From the NCBI RefSeq assembly GCF_000017585.1, contig NC_009714.1, positions 1,582,663 through 1,646,662 of the forward strand: a stretch of 64,000 bases of DNA, given 5' to 3'. Position numbers and translations under genes: made by a program. The notes beneath the pieces are model-generated. The model was not told where the DNA came from. It searched no databases and was given only the letters and a program-made list of their open reading frames with translations. This DNA is from Campylobacter hominis ATCC BAA-381. Lineage in GTDB: Bacteria; Campylobacterota; Campylobacteria; Campylobacterales; Campylobacteraceae. Positions 44,188 to 54,346 of the stretch are shown in pieces. The first letter of the stretch is position 1. Every line of letters starts with the position of its first letter.

Positions 44188-45615
44188 ATGGGAAAATTTG
44201 TAAGTAACGTAAAAGAATTTTTTGATTTTTGCGATAAAAACGAAGTTGTATTTGTAGATTTTCGTTTCACAGATATGAAAGGTACATGGCATCATCTTTC
44301 TTATAATTATAAAAGATTAGATAAAGATTTCGTTGATGGAATTCCATTTGACGGAAGTTCTGTAGAAGCTTGGCAACCGATAAACAAATCCGACATGATC
44401 TTAAAACCTGATATTGATACGGCATTTTTGGATCCTTTTACTTCAGATGTTACGGTTATAGTTATTTGCGATGTTTATGATATTTATAAAGGAAAACTTT
44501 ATGAAAAATGTCCGCGTTCAATAGCTAAAAAAGCTGAGAAATATTTAAAAGAAAGCGGAGTCGGGGATACTTGTTATTTCGGCGCTGAAAACGAATTTTT
44601 TATATTTGACGATGTAAAAATCATAGACAGTATAAACTGCGCCATGTATCATGTAGATAGTGAAGAAGGTGCTTGGAATAGTGGCAAAGACTACAAAGAC
44701 GGCTTTAATACAGGTCACCGCCCCGGACCTAAAGGCGGATATTTTCCCGTTCAACCGGTAGATAGTATGGTAGATCTTAGGGCTGAAATGGTTCAAGTTT
44801 TAGAGCAGGTAGGACTTGAAACATTTGTGTGCCACCACGAAGCCGCACAAGCTCAAGGAGAAATCGGAGTAAAATTCAGCACTCTTGTAGAAGCAGCCGA
44901 TAACGTGCAAAAATATAAATATGTAGTAAAAATGGTAGCTCATCTAAACGGAAAAACGGCTACATTTATGCCAAAGCCGCTCTACGGTGATAACGGAAGC
45001 GGAATGCATACACACCAATCAATTTGGAAAAACGGCAAAAATCTTTTCTACAAAAAAGGCACATATGGAAATTTAAGTGACATCGCAAGATGGTATATAG
45101 GCGGCGTTTTATCTCACGCAAGAAGCGTATCGGCTTTTACAAACCCAAGCACAAATAGTTACAAACGTTTAATTCCAGGCTTTGAAGCGCCAAGTATTTT
45201 GACATATTCCTGCCAAAATCGTTCTGCAAGTTGCAGAATTCCGTTCGGCGCCGGAGAAAACTCTGTAAGAGCGGAAATGCGTTTTCCTGACGGCACTGCT
45301 TGTCCGTATTTGGCATTTACAGCGATGCTTATGGCAGGACTTGACGGCATTAAACACAAAATAGAACCTGTAGGTCCTATGGATGAAAATCTTTTTGAAT
45401 TAAGCCTTGATGAAATTCGTAAAAAAGGAATAGAACAATTCCCACACACATTGCGCGGCTCATTGGAGGCGGTTATTCGCGATAATGATTATTTAAAACC
45501 TGTGATGACAGATTTATTTATAGAAACTTATCAACATTTCAAATTTGAAACTCAAGTTTGGCCTTATGAAGCGCGCCCAACTGCATTTGAGTTTGCTACA
45601 AGCTATTCTTGCTAA
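44188..45615 (+). CDS. glnA: Glutamine synthetase, type I
   Basis: Ammonia assimilation: glutamate + NH3 + ATP to glutamine, as a dodecamer in the cytoplasm. The 475 residues contain the N-terminal [13 protein letters not shown] latch region, the ATP and metal-binding segments including [16 protein letters not shown], and RIPFG. The loop that carries the adenylylated tyrosine in E. coli (NLYDLP) reads NLFELS here, with Phe replacing Tyr, so regulation by GlnE-type adenylylation is not possible at that site. Helicobacter glutamine synthetase has the same kind of change. It is flanked by its own promoter and a bidirectional terminator. Confidence 0.97.
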   Translation: MGKFVSNVKEFFDFCDKNEVVFVDFRFTDMKGTWHHLSYNYKRLDKDFVDGIPFDGSSVEAWQPINKSDMILKPDIDTAFLDPFTSDVTVIVICDVYDIYKGKLYEKCPRSIAKKAEKYLKESGVGDTCYFGAENEFFIFDDVKIIDSINCAMYHVDSEEGAWNSGKDYKDGFNTGHRPGPKGGYFPVQPVDSMVDLRAEMVQVLEQVGLETFVCHHEAAQAQGEIGVKFSTLVEAADNVQKYKYVVKMVAHLNGKTATFMPKPLYGDNGSGMHTHQSIWKNGKNLFYKKGTYGNLSDIARWYIGGVLSHARSVSAFTNPSTNSYKRLIPGFEAPSILTYSCQNRSASCRIPFGAGENSVRAEMRFPDGTACPYLAFTAMLMAGLDGIKHKIEPVGPMDENLFELSLDEIRKKGIEQFPHTLRGSLEAVIRDNDYLKPVMTDLFIETYQHFKFETQVWPYEARPTAFEFATSYSC

Positions 45616-45624
45616 TTATAAAAA

Positions 45625-45650
45625 TGTGCGAAATTTTGAAATTTCGCACA
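45625..45650. terminator. Bidirectional terminator between glnA and the M16 protease
   Basis: A 12-bp perfect stem (TGTGCGAAATTT / AAATTTCGCACA) with a 2-base centre lies between two convergent stop codons. A-rich sequence on the glnA side gives a T-run for the minus-strand transcript (TTTTATAAT); on the plus side T content is low. Confidence 0.75.
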
Positions 45651-45658
45651 TCCAAATA

Positions 45659-48406
45659 TTAAAATTTCGTTTTTTCAAATGTATTAGTTGAAATAAGAAA
45701 ATTTTTCGTGTCCAAATAAACTTTTGCAGCACGCATTATATCATCCGTGTTTATGCTTTGTATAAGCTTTTCAAGCTCTTCCAAATTTAAAAACGGTTCA
45801 TCCAAAATGATGGAATTTTTTATCATATTTTGCAAAAATTCCGGATTTTGAAAATTTTTGGCTAATTCCACATTTTTTTGCTTTTTAAAATTTTCAAGGT
45901 ATTTTTCATTAACTTTTTGTGTCTTTAATTCATCAAAAATAGAGTACAGAAATTGCACGATTTTATCTACGTTTTTCGGTTCACTCGAAAAACTTATTAC
46001 CGTTACAGCTTCGCTATAAGGAAGTTTTTTAAACTTGACACCGCTTGAAATATTATAAACCAAAGAGTTTTCTTCACGTACAAGCTCTCTCATTTTTACA
46101 TTTAAAATTTCACTTAACGCATTTAAAATATAAGCTTCTTTCAGACTGAATTTTGTTTCATTTCGTAAGAAAATTTGAGTTTTTGCAATATTTTCTTTTA
46201 GATATTTTCGTTTAAAATTTTGTCTGCCGCTTATCGCCCTAATTCCATCATCTGAAATTTCGCTGCGTTTTTGTGTGCCATCAAGGTTTGCTATATATTT
46301 TCCGGCCAATTTTTTTACTTCATTTTTACTTATATCGCCGACTATTACAAAATCAAATCCGGCACTTTTAAAATTCTCATCCAAAAATTTTTGCAAATCT
46401 CTGTTTGTGAAATTTCTCACATCATTTTCGCTTATATAAGTTTTTTTAGGATCATTTTGCCACATAAAATCATTTAACTCTTTTACAAACTTAAAGTCCG
46501 CATTTTGCATATTTTTTCTATTTTCATCAATCCAAACCCGTCTGAAACGCGACGTTGCGTTTTCGTCGATTTTGGCATTTTTAATATCCGCAAATATTGC
46601 TTTTAAAGCATTCGACACATCTTTTTTGCTTGAAAGAGAATTATATTCAACACAAATATCGTTTAAAGATTTATTCAGGCTGAAATTTTCATTTGCCGTA
46701 ATTATATTTGTTTCATAATTGTTAAAACCGCCAAGCCCGCTTTCATTTGAAATCATTACGGCAAGCCTGGCTATTTTTGTATTTTCAAAATTACTGAATC
46801 CGCCTTTTTTAAAAGCGCTGATATAAATTTCATCTTTTTTATCTGAAATTTCCTTATGTGCCACTTTTACTCCATTTGCAAACTCAAAAATATTTATTCC
46901 GTTTTCACTTTTTTCACCAATAGGCTTTTGCACGCTTAAATTCGAATCATCTATAAGCGCGCTTGGTAATTTTTGCAGGTTTTGTGTATCATAAGGTTTA
47001 GCAAGTAAAAATTTGGCATAATCGCTCTCTTTTTCATTCAGTTTTTTTTGTGAAATAAGTTCAACCAAAATTCCACCATTACCTGTTATTTGACGAAATT
47101 TTTCATTTACATCTTCAAGAGTTATTTCATTAAGCGCAATCTTGGTGAATTTATAACTATCTTCATTACTTAAAATCACACTTTTATCGTCCAGAAATTG
47201 CGCTATTTTATGAAGATAAAATGAATTGTTTTGCGTATTTTTAGCCGCATAAAAACTTTCGTTTTGTGACAGAAATTCACTTTTTGCGCCGTCAAAATCC
47301 TGTTTGCTGAAGCCGAATTTTCTAACGCCGTTCATTATGCTGAAAATATCGCTCGTAGCGCCTTTAAAATCGCCGTTTAAAACATTTTTTGTAAAAATAT
47401 TCAACTCTTTTTGATTAAATAAATTTGAATTGTCAAAACCGATTTTATAAAAACTTTCATTATTCGCATTTCGTCTCTCGCTTATAAGATCGATTAAACG
47501 CCTTATATATTGCATTTTGATATTCTCTTTAAAACTTTCAAAATCCACAATACCGCCACGAAATTTATCTTCAAAATAAACATTTACGCTCTCGTTCTGT
47601 ATTTCGTTGTCATATACGTTAAACAGCACAAAGCGGTTAAAAAAGTCTATTTTGCGATTTGGTGCAAGATTTTCGGCACCTTTTATATCGCGCGAAAATT
47701 CGGCTTTTATAAGATTTTTGACAACTTTTTCATCAAAATCTCCAACGCAAATCAGACTTATATTTTCAGGCTTATAGTTTTTGTGGTAGAAATTTCTAAG
47801 TTTTTCATCGGTTGCGCTTTTAATAATATCCATTTTGCCGATTGGAAGGCGTTTTGAATATATGCTTTTTCCAAAAAGATACGGAATTTCCTGTTTAAAA
47901 ATTCTCATACCGACGCCGTTTCTCATACGTTCTTCTTCTATTATTATGCCTTTTTCGCCATCAATATCGCTTTGTAGAAAAAGCCCGTCAAATGCCATAT
48001 TTCTCAATACTTTCAAAGCTGTGGCTATATTTTCACCTTCATTTTTTATGTGAATTTTATAAAATGTCTTATCAAAACTGGTAGCGCCGTTCAGTTCGGC
48101 GCCAAATTTCACACCAAGTGATTCAAGTTTTGTTATAAGCTCGTTTTTATTAAAATCTTTCGTGCCGTTAAACATCATATGCTCGCTAAAATGTGCCAAC
48201 CCTTGCTCGTCGTCGTTTTCGTTTGTAGAGCCTGCTTTTACATACATATAAATTTCAGCACTATTTTTTGGGGTTTGATTTTTAAAAATATAGTAATTAA
48301 GTCTATTCTCAAGACTTCCGTGCAATAAATTTTCATCCGTTTTAAACTTCATATCTTCTCCGAAAATAGCCGTTATAAAAAATAAAAAAATTAAAATTTT
48401 ACGCAT
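45659..48406 (-). CDS. Periplasmic M16 family zinc peptidase (pitrilysin-like)
   Basis: 915 residues from the second of two adjacent ATG codons. A signal peptide (MRKILIFLFFITAIFG) targets it to the periplasm. The first M16 domain carries the inverted zinc motif HFSEH (about residues 72-76) with a distal glutamate in GIIIEEERMRN, so it should be active; the second half is the usual inactive M16_C repeat that closes the chamber. The size and the KAGSTNENDDEQGLAH block match bacterial insulinase-like proteases. Substrates are unknown. It lies 37 bases after yqeY on the same strand. Confidence 0.92.
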   Translation of the reverse strand: MRKILIFLFFITAIFGEDMKFKTDENLLHGSLENRLNYYIFKNQTPKNSAEIYMYVKAGSTNENDDEQGLAHFSEHMMFNGTKDFNKNELITKLESLGVKFGAELNGATSFDKTFYKIHIKNEGENIATALKVLRNMAFDGLFLQSDIDGEKGIIIEEERMRNGVGMRIFKQEIPYLFGKSIYSKRLPIGKMDIIKSATDEKLRNFYHKNYKPENISLICVGDFDEKVVKNLIKAEFSRDIKGAENLAPNRKIDFFNRFVLFNVYDNEIQNESVNVYFEDKFRGGIVDFESFKENIKMQYIRRLIDLISERRNANNESFYKIGFDNSNLFNQKELNIFTKNVLNGDFKGATSDIFSIMNGVRKFGFSKQDFDGAKSEFLSQNESFYAAKNTQNNSFYLHKIAQFLDDKSVILSNEDSYKFTKIALNEITLEDVNEKFRQITGNGGILVELISQKKLNEKESDYAKFLLAKPYDTQNLQKLPSALIDDSNLSVQKPIGEKSENGINIFEFANGVKVAHKEISDKKDEIYISAFKKGGFSNFENTKIARLAVMISNESGLGGFNNYETNIITANENFSLNKSLNDICVEYNSLSSKKDVSNALKAIFADIKNAKIDENATSRFRRVWIDENRKNMQNADFKFVKELNDFMWQNDPKKTYISENDVRNFTNRDLQKFLDENFKSAGFDFVIVGDISKNEVKKLAGKYIANLDGTQKRSEISDDGIRAISGRQNFKRKYLKENIAKTQIFLRNETKFSLKEAYILNALSEILNVKMRELVREENSLVYNISSGVKFKKLPYSEAVTVISFSSEPKNVDKIVQFLYSIFDELKTQKVNEKYLENFKKQKNVELAKNFQNPEFLQNMIKNSIILDEPFLNLEELEKLIQSINTDDIMRAAKVYLDTKNFLISTNTFEKTKF

Positions 48407-48446
48407 CATTCGCCTTTTTATTTAAATTCCAAATTAAAATTTAACG

Positions 48447-48887
48447 TTATGCCAGATATTTTTTTACAGCTTCGCTAAGTCTTTTTCCGCTAACTTTTGT
48501 GCCGATTCGCTCTTTTGCAAGTTTCATAACTTCACCCATGAATTTCATACCGCAAGCGCCGGTTTCTGAAATGATTTTTTTGATCTCATCTTTTAATCCA
48601 TCATCGCTTAACTCAGCCGGCAAATATGTTTTTATTAATTCTATTTCACCTTGCTCTTTTTTAACCAAATCATCTCTTCCGCCTTTTTTATAAGCTTCAA
48701 CAGAATCGACTCTGCTTTTTATCTCTTTTTGTAAAATAGAAATAACTCTTTCGTCGCTTAATTTTATTCTTTCATCAACCTCAACCTGTTTAAGCGCTGC
48801 ATTTACCATTCTTAATGCGTCTCTTTTAAAAGTGTCGCCTGATTTCATCGCAGATTTTATATCTTCTAAAATTTGCTCTCTTAACAT
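48447..48887 (-). CDS. yqeY: GatB/YqeY domain protein
   Basis: 146-residue protein homologous to the tail domain of GatB, found stand-alone in many bacteria. It has the conserved opening LREQILEDIKSAMKSGD and the LPAELSDDGLKDEIKKII block. The GatB tail contacts tRNA in the amidotransferase, so a role in tRNA quality or amidation is possible; no function is firmly shown for YqeY. It follows the ppx-like gene by 9 bases, with a GGAG ribosome site. Confidence 0.9.
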   Translation of the reverse strand: MLREQILEDIKSAMKSGDTFKRDALRMVNAALKQVEVDERIKLSDERVISILQKEIKSRVDSVEAYKKGGRDDLVKKEQGEIELIKTYLPAELSDDGLKDEIKKIISETGACGMKFMGEVMKLAKERIGTKVSGKRLSEAVKKYLA

Positions 48888-48896
48888 TTTTTCTCC

Positions 48897-49751
48897 TTAT
48901 ATTAAATTTTTCATTTTTGCTATACAAACTCCTTCTCTAAGTCCGTCATCAATAACGATAAACTCGCTATTTGCGAAATTACGAAGCAGCGATTCAAGCA
49001 GGATTATACCGCATATTATTAAATCTTTTCTATTTTCGCCAAGTGCAATTTTTGCGGTTTTTTCATCCATTTCGGCTATTTTTTGTCTGAAATTTTCAAA
49101 ATCTTTAAAATTTAACTTCGTGCCATTTATGAGTTTAGGATTATAATTCTCATAAGTTTGATGAAATTTCAAAGCTGACATTGTAGTCGGCACGCCTGAA
49201 GTTAAAATTATTTTATCAGGATTTAAATTTTGCAAAAACTGCACAGCGTTTGCAGTTATTTCATCGATTTTATCATTTTGATTTAAAGAACGGATAATTC
49301 CGAACTCAAAACTTTTAAAATTTTGTGTATTTGAAATTTCGGTGCTTGCTCCGCCAAGATCTATAAAAACTGCATTTTTATGCGAAATTTCAAGTTTATT
49401 GAGACGGTTTTCTATGGCAAGACGAACAAATTTCGCTTCATTTATGCCGTCAATTATTTTAAAATTTAAACCGAAGCGCGATTTTACGGTTTTAAAAAAC
49501 TCATCGCTATTACTTGCCATGCGAAAAGCTTCCGTGGCAACAGCCACGTTTGGCGCGCTGAAATCAAAAATTTTACTCATTTTTTCCAATGCGTTTAAAA
49601 TTCTCTCTTTAGCATCTTCTGCAAGCTTTCCACCAGCTTTAAGACCGCGTGCAGATCCTACTATAGACTCTGAACTTTTTAAAATTTCAAAATTTTCATC
49701 CAAAAGTGCGAAACGTAAAGTATTCGAACCAAGATCAATTCCTAACATCAT
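48897..49751 (-). CDS. Ppx/GppA family phosphatase (exopolyphosphatase/pppGpp phosphohydrolase type)
   Basis: 284-residue ASKHA-fold protein with the N-terminal MLGIDLGSNTLRFALLD phosphate loop and the second-domain VFIDLGGASTEIS motif. It consists only of the two ATPase-fold domains; the C-terminal HD-like region of E. coli Ppx and GppA is absent, as in the short forms of epsilonproteobacteria. It either shortens polyphosphate or converts pppGpp to ppGpp; ppk, the polyphosphate maker, is at 58.8-60.9 kb. It is divergent from pdxJ. Confidence 0.88.
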   Translation of the reverse strand: MMLGIDLGSNTLRFALLDENFEILKSSESIVGSARGLKAGGKLAEDAKERILNALEKMSKIFDFSAPNVAVATEAFRMASNSDEFFKTVKSRFGLNFKIIDGINEAKFVRLAIENRLNKLEISHKNAVFIDLGGASTEISNTQNFKSFEFGIIRSLNQNDKIDEITANAVQFLQNLNPDKIILTSGVPTTMSALKFHQTYENYNPKLINGTKLNFKDFENFRQKIAEMDEKTAKIALGENRKDLIICGIILLESLLRNFANSEFIVIDDGLREGVCIAKMKNLI

Positions 49752-49769
49752 TTTAAAACCTTTTTTTGT

Positions 49770-49775
49770 TATAAT
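49770..49775 (+). promoter_or_regulatory. Extended -10 promoter of pdxJ-pdxA
   Basis: TGTTATAAT (TG at 49767-49768) lies 26 bases before the pdxJ ATG, followed by TTAGGAGAA as ribosome site. Confidence 0.7.
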
Positions 49776-49801
49776 AATATCAAAAATTTTTAGGAGAAAT
49801 T

Positions 49802-50575
49802 ATGCTTTTAGGTGTAAATATCGATCATATCGCAGTTTTAAGAGAAGCACGTCAAGTAAATGACCCTGATATTTTAATGGGAATGTATGCGGCGATTATT
49901 GGCGGTGCGGATCAAATCACTACGCATTTAAGGGAAGATAGAAGACATATAAATGAAAACGATGTCAAAGATATCATAAATCATAGCAGAGTTCCTGTAA
50001 ATTTGGAATGTAGCATAAATGAAGAAATCATAGATTTTGTTTGCAAATTTCGTCCGCATAGAGCCACTTTGGTACCCGAAAAAAGAGAAGAGCTTACTAC
50101 TGAAGGCGGATTAAATCTAAGCACCGCAGGACTTGAAAATATTATAAATCGCTTAAAAAACGAAGGAATTAAAGTCTCGCTTTTTATAGATACAAGCAGA
50201 GAAAATATAGACATTGCAAGCGAACTTGCAGTAGATTGCATCGAACTTCACACAGGAACTTATGCAAACATTTTTAATATGTTAAACTCAAATATCGCAC
50301 TTACAAAATACAGCATCAAAAATTATGAAAAATCAAGAGAAGATTTACAAAATTTATTAAAGGACGAATTGGCAAATATAAAGCATTTAGCCGCATATGC
50401 AAAAGGTCTTGGTTTAAAAGTGGCTGCAGGTCACGGACTAAATTATCAAAACGTAGCAAGCCTTACAAAAAACAGTGAAATTTTTGAATTAAATATCGGT
50501 CAAAGCATAATTGCACGCGCAATTTTTGTAGGAATGAAAACGGCAGTTTGCGAAATGAAAGAGCTGATAAAATGA
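49802..50575 (+). CDS. pdxJ: Pyridoxine 5'-phosphate synthase
   Basis: Condenses 1-deoxyxylulose 5-phosphate with 3-amino-1-hydroxyacetone 1-phosphate in the DXP-dependent vitamin B6 pathway. The 257-residue TIM barrel opens LLGVNIDHIAVLREAR and contains the ADQITTHLREDRRHI and VTLVPEKREE-like (ATLVPEKREELTTEGG) blocks, with the C-terminal phosphate site AAGHGLNYQN. It overlaps pdxA by 4 bases, so the two successive pathway enzymes are coupled. Confidence 0.96.
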   Translation: MLLGVNIDHIAVLREARQVNDPDILMGMYAAIIGGADQITTHLREDRRHINENDVKDIINHSRVPVNLECSINEEIIDFVCKFRPHRATLVPEKREELTTEGGLNLSTAGLENIINRLKNEGIKVSLFIDTSRENIDIASELAVDCIELHTGTYANIFNMLNSNIALTKYSIKNYEKSREDLQNLLKDELANIKHLAAYAKGLGLKVAAGHGLNYQNVASLTKNSEIFELNIGQSIIARAIFVGMKTAVCEMKELIK

Positions 50576-51501
50576 AACTTGCGATTAGCGTAGGTGATAT
50601 AAACGGCGTCGGCATTGAAATCGCACTGAAAGCGCACGATGAAATTTGTAAATTTTGCGAACCCGTTTATTTTATAAATCGCGAACTTTTAAATCAGGCT
50701 GCCGAAATTTCGGGTTTAAATATACCTGAAAATTTTAAAATTTATGAAGTCGGAAAAAATTTTAAAATAAAACCTGGAAAAGTCAGTAAAAAAAGCGGAA
50801 AATTCTCATTTTTATCTTTTACAAAAGCCGTAGAACAATGCAAAAAAGGCGAATTTGACGCAGTTTGCACGTTACCGATAAATAAAGAAGCTTGGAAAAA
50901 AGCTGGCATAAAATTTGTAGGACATACAGATTATTTAAGCGTCAAATTTCACAAAAATGCAATTATGATGCTTGGTTGTGATGAACTTTTTACGGCGCTT
51001 TTTACAGATCACACGGCACTAAAAAAAGTAAGTTCCATGATAAAAACTGAAAAATTTGCTAAATTTTTATTAAATCTTTATAAATGCACAAAATTTGAAA
51101 AAATCGGGGTTCTATCATTTAATCCGCACGCAAGCGATAACGGTGTGATCGGTGGAAGCGAAGAAAAGAAAATCAAAAAAGCCATCAATAAAGCTAACAA
51201 CTTTTTACAACACGAGATTTTCTTTGGTCCGCTGGTTCCGGATACCGCTTTTACATCACAAAATTTGAAAAATTTTAACCGCATAGCAGCGATTTATCAC
51301 GATCAAGGTTTAACTCCGCTAAAATCACTATTTTTTGAAAAAAGTATAAATGTAAGTTTAAATTTACCTATAATTCGCACAAGCGTAGATCATGGAACCG
51401 CTTTTGATATCGCATACAAAGGTGTTGCTAAAATTTCAAGCTTTATTGAAGCTGCAAGTTGGGCTGTAAAATTATACGAAACTAAAAATTTGAAAAATTA
51501 A
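50572..51501 (+). CDS. pdxA: 4-hydroxythreonine-4-phosphate dehydrogenase
   Basis: Oxidises 4-phosphohydroxythreonine to supply the substrate of PdxJ. It is 309 residues from the ATG at 50572 (MKLAISVGDINGVGIEIALK), which overlaps the pdxJ stop (ATGA); a start 8 codons earlier inside pdxJ is unlikely. The metal-binding histidines lie in GHTDYL, the FNPHASDNG segment and IYHDQGLTPLK. It is followed by the nap regulatory region. Confidence 0.95.
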   Translation: MKLAISVGDINGVGIEIALKAHDEICKFCEPVYFINRELLNQAAEISGLNIPENFKIYEVGKNFKIKPGKVSKKSGKFSFLSFTKAVEQCKKGEFDAVCTLPINKEAWKKAGIKFVGHTDYLSVKFHKNAIMMLGCDELFTALFTDHTALKKVSSMIKTEKFAKFLLNLYKCTKFEKIGVLSFNPHASDNGVIGGSEEKKIKKAINKANNFLQHEIFFGPLVPDTAFTSQNLKNFNRIAAIYHDQGLTPLKSLFFEKSINVSLNLPIIRTSVDHGTAFDIAYKGVAKISSFIEAASWAVKLYETKNLKN

Positions 51502-51511
51502 CTAAAATGTA

Positions 51512-51525
51512 ATGATTTACGTCAA
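51512..51525 (+). promoter_or_regulatory. FNR/CRP-family-like box upstream of napA
   Basis: ATGAT-TTAC-GTCAA matches 8 of 10 positions of the FNR consensus TTGAT-N4-ATCAA. Its centre (51518.5) lies 41.5 bases before the start predicted from the -10 at 51548-51553, the standard class II activator position. The factor itself is not encoded in the window. Confidence 0.55.
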
Positions 51526-51547
51526 GGAAAACCAAGCTTTCAAATGT

Positions 51548-51553
51548 TAAAAT
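51548..51553 (+). promoter_or_regulatory. Candidate -10 of the nap operon
   Basis: TGTTAAAAT, an extended -10-like element, lies 28 bases before the GTG start of napA; the strong site GAGGAG follows. Confidence 0.5.
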
Positions 51554-51581
51554 TCATAAAATTTTACACGAGGAGAATTTT

Positions 51582-54344
51582 GTGAATAGAAGAGATTTCA
51601 TTAAAAGCACAGCTGCCGCTGCAGCCTGTGCGAGCGCCGGAATCGCACTTCCTGCAAATTTAAACGCAGAAGAAAATCACGGTTGGCGCTGGGATAAAGC
51701 CGTTTGCAGATTTTGCGGTACGGGTTGCGGAATCATGGTAGCTACAAAAAACGGCAAAATAGTAGCCGTAAAAGGCGATCCTGAAGCTCCGGTAAATCGC
51801 GGATTAAACTGTATAAAAGGCTATTTTAACGCAAAAATTATGTATGGTGATGACAGAATAACAGAACCTCTTTTGCGAGTAAATTCAAAAGGTGAATTTG
51901 ACAAACATGGAAAATTCGCACCTGTTTCATGGAAAAAAGCTTTTGATGTAATGGAAAAAGAGTTCAAAAAAGCCTATAAAGAAAAAGGTCCGACAGGAAT
52001 TGCGGTTTTTGGTAGCGGTCAATACACAATCCAAGAAGGATACGCAGCCGCAAAGCTTGTAAAAGCAGGTTTCAGAAGCAATAATATAGATCCGAATGCA
52101 AGACACTGCATGGCATCTGCTGTTGTAGGTTTTATGCAAGTTTTTGGAATTGACGAACCGAGCGGCTGTTTTGACGATATAGAATTAACCGATACAATCG
52201 TTACCTGGGGTGCAAATATGGCTGAAATGCATCCGATTTTATGGTCTAGAGTAAATGATAGAAAATTAAGTGCGCCTGAAAAAGTAAAAGTCGTAAATCT
52301 TAGCACGTTTTCAAGCAGAACTTCAAGTATAGCAGATATTGAAATTATTTTCCGTCCATCTACCGATGTGGCGATTTGGAACTATATCGCAAGAGAAATC
52401 GTTTATAATCATCCTGAAGCCATAGATACGGAATTTCTAAAAAATTGCGAGTTTGCGACAGGACCTGTAGATATCGGTTATGGAATGAGAAACAATCCGA
52501 ACCATCCAAAATTCAGCGAAGCGGAAAAAGACACCGTTTCACATCAGGTTTCAAAAAAATTAAGCCAAGCCGAAGGCGTAAGTCTGGCTTATCTTGGACT
52601 GAAAGCAGGCGACACTCTTGAAATGAAAAATGCCAAAAAAGCAGGAAAGCATTGGGCTATCAGCTTTGAAGAGTTCAAAAAAGCGCTTGCTCCTTATACA
52701 CTTGATTATGTTGCCGAAATCGCAAAAGGTGATGAGAATGAATCTATCGAACAATTTAAAGAAAAACTCCAAAATTTAGCAAATTTATACATTGAAAAAA
52801 ATCGTAAAATAGTAAGTTTCTGGACTATGGGATTTAATCAACACACCAGAGGAACCTGGGTAAATGAGCAAAGTTATATGGTGCATTTTTTACTTGGAAA
52901 ACAGGCAAGTCCCGGAAACGGCGCATTTTCTCTTACAGGTCAACCAAGCGCATGCGGAACGGCTAGAGAAGTCGGCACTTTCTGCCATAGACTGCCTGCC
53001 GATATGGTTGTAGCAAATCCTAAACATAGAGAGATTACAGAGAAAATTTGGAAACTTCCGGCAGGAACCATAAACCCTAAAAACGGATCGCATTTTGTAG
53101 GTCTTATGCGAGATTTGGAAGATGGAAAGGTAAAATTTGCATGGGTACAGGTAAATAATCCTTGGCATAACACTGCAAACGCAAATCACTGGATAAAAGC
53201 GGCGCGTGAAATGGATAATTTCATCGTAGTAAGCGATTGCTATCCCGGAATTTCAGCAAAAGTAGCCGATCTTATTTTGCCAAGTGCGATGATTTATGAA
53301 AAATGGGGCGCTTACGGTAATGCCGAGCGCAGAACTCAGCACTGGAGACAACAAGTTTTGCCTGTAGGAGACGCCATGAGCGATACATGGCAAATTTTAG
53401 AATTTGCAAAACGCTTTAAACTGAAAGACGTTTGGGGCGAACAAAAAATCGATGATAAATTAACGCTTCCTAATGTTTTGGAAGAAGCAAAAACTATGGG
53501 ATATGATGAAAATGCGACACTTTTTGATATATTGTTTGCAAATGATTATTACAAAGGCTTTAAACCTGAAAAAATTAAATTTGACAATAGCGAAGTAAAC
53601 GGTGACACAAGAAATGTAAAAGGAAGTGACGGCGAAGTTTTTAAAGGTTACGGATTTTTTATCCAAAAAGCACTTTGGGAAGAGTATAGGAAATTTGGAC
53701 TTGGACACGGACACGATTTGGCGGATTTTGATACTTACCATAAAGTTCGCGGTCTAAAATGGCCCGTAGTAGACGGAAAAGAAACAAGCTGGAGATTCAA
53801 TAAAAAATATGATCCTTATGCAAAAAAAGAAGAAACAAGCGGAGATTTCGCATTTTACGGAAATAAAAACAAAAAACTTGATAAAGGCGATTTGATTGGA
53901 ATAAAAGGCGAAGATAAAGTTGATATAAACAATAAAGCTAAAATTTTCTTCCGCCCATATATGGATCCGCCTGAAATTCCTAGCGAAGAATATCCTTTCT
54001 GGCTTTGCACCGGAAGAGTTTTGGAACACTGGCATTCGGGCACTATGACAATGCGCGTACCGGAACTTTATAGAGCCGTGCCGGAAGCGCTTTGTTATAT
54101 GAATCCTCTTGATGCGGAAAAATTGAAACTTTCTCAAGGCGATACGATTTGGATAGAATCAAGACGCGGAAAGGTAAAAGTCAAAATCGATACAAGAGGC
54201 AGAAATATTCCGCCTGTAGGACTTGTATATGTTCCTTGGTTTGATGAAAACGTTTTTATAAATAAAGTTACACTTGATGCAACCTGCCCTCTTTCAAGCG
54301 AAACTGATTATAAAAAATGTGCGGTTAAAATTTATAAGGCGTAG
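51582..54344 (+). CDS. napA: Periplasmic nitrate reductase catalytic subunit
   Basis: NapA reduces nitrate to nitrite at a molybdenum bis-MGD centre in the periplasm. The 920-residue precursor starts at a GTG behind GAGGAG and has a twin-arginine signal (NRRDFIKS, then an Ala-rich stretch), so it is exported folded by Tat. The [4Fe-4S] ligands are C42, C45, C49 and C77, and the Mo-coordinating cysteine is C176 in NARHCMASA. The C-terminal MGD-binding domain is complete. It heads napAGHBFLD, the order usual in epsilonproteobacteria, with no napC. Confidence 0.98.
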   Translation: MNRRDFIKSTAAAAACASAGIALPANLNAEENHGWRWDKAVCRFCGTGCGIMVATKNGKIVAVKGDPEAPVNRGLNCIKGYFNAKIMYGDDRITEPLLRVNSKGEFDKHGKFAPVSWKKAFDVMEKEFKKAYKEKGPTGIAVFGSGQYTIQEGYAAAKLVKAGFRSNNIDPNARHCMASAVVGFMQVFGIDEPSGCFDDIELTDTIVTWGANMAEMHPILWSRVNDRKLSAPEKVKVVNLSTFSSRTSSIADIEIIFRPSTDVAIWNYIAREIVYNHPEAIDTEFLKNCEFATGPVDIGYGMRNNPNHPKFSEAEKDTVSHQVSKKLSQAEGVSLAYLGLKAGDTLEMKNAKKAGKHWAISFEEFKKALAPYTLDYVAEIAKGDENESIEQFKEKLQNLANLYIEKNRKIVSFWTMGFNQHTRGTWVNEQSYMVHFLLGKQASPGNGAFSLTGQPSACGTAREVGTFCHRLPADMVVANPKHREITEKIWKLPAGTINPKNGSHFVGLMRDLEDGKVKFAWVQVNNPWHNTANANHWIKAAREMDNFIVVSDCYPGISAKVADLILPSAMIYEKWGAYGNAERRTQHWRQQVLPVGDAMSDTWQILEFAKRFKLKDVWGEQKIDDKLTLPNVLEEAKTMGYDENATLFDILFANDYYKGFKPEKIKFDNSEVNGDTRNVKGSDGEVFKGYGFFIQKALWEEYRKFGLGHGHDLADFDTYHKVRGLKWPVVDGKETSWRFNKKYDPYAKKEETSGDFAFYGNKNKKLDKGDLIGIKGEDKVDINNKAKIFFRPYMDPPEIPSEEYPFWLCTGRVLEHWHSGTMTMRVPELYRAVPEALCYMNPLDAEKLKLSQGDTIWIESRRGKVKVKIDTRGRNIPPVGLVYVPWFDENVFINKVTLDATCPLSSETDYKKCAVKIYKA

Positions 54345-54346
54345 AT

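Noticed and set aside
52000-54300. Antisense frames within napA
   Set aside because: They are shadows of a strongly conserved gene and have no signals of their own.
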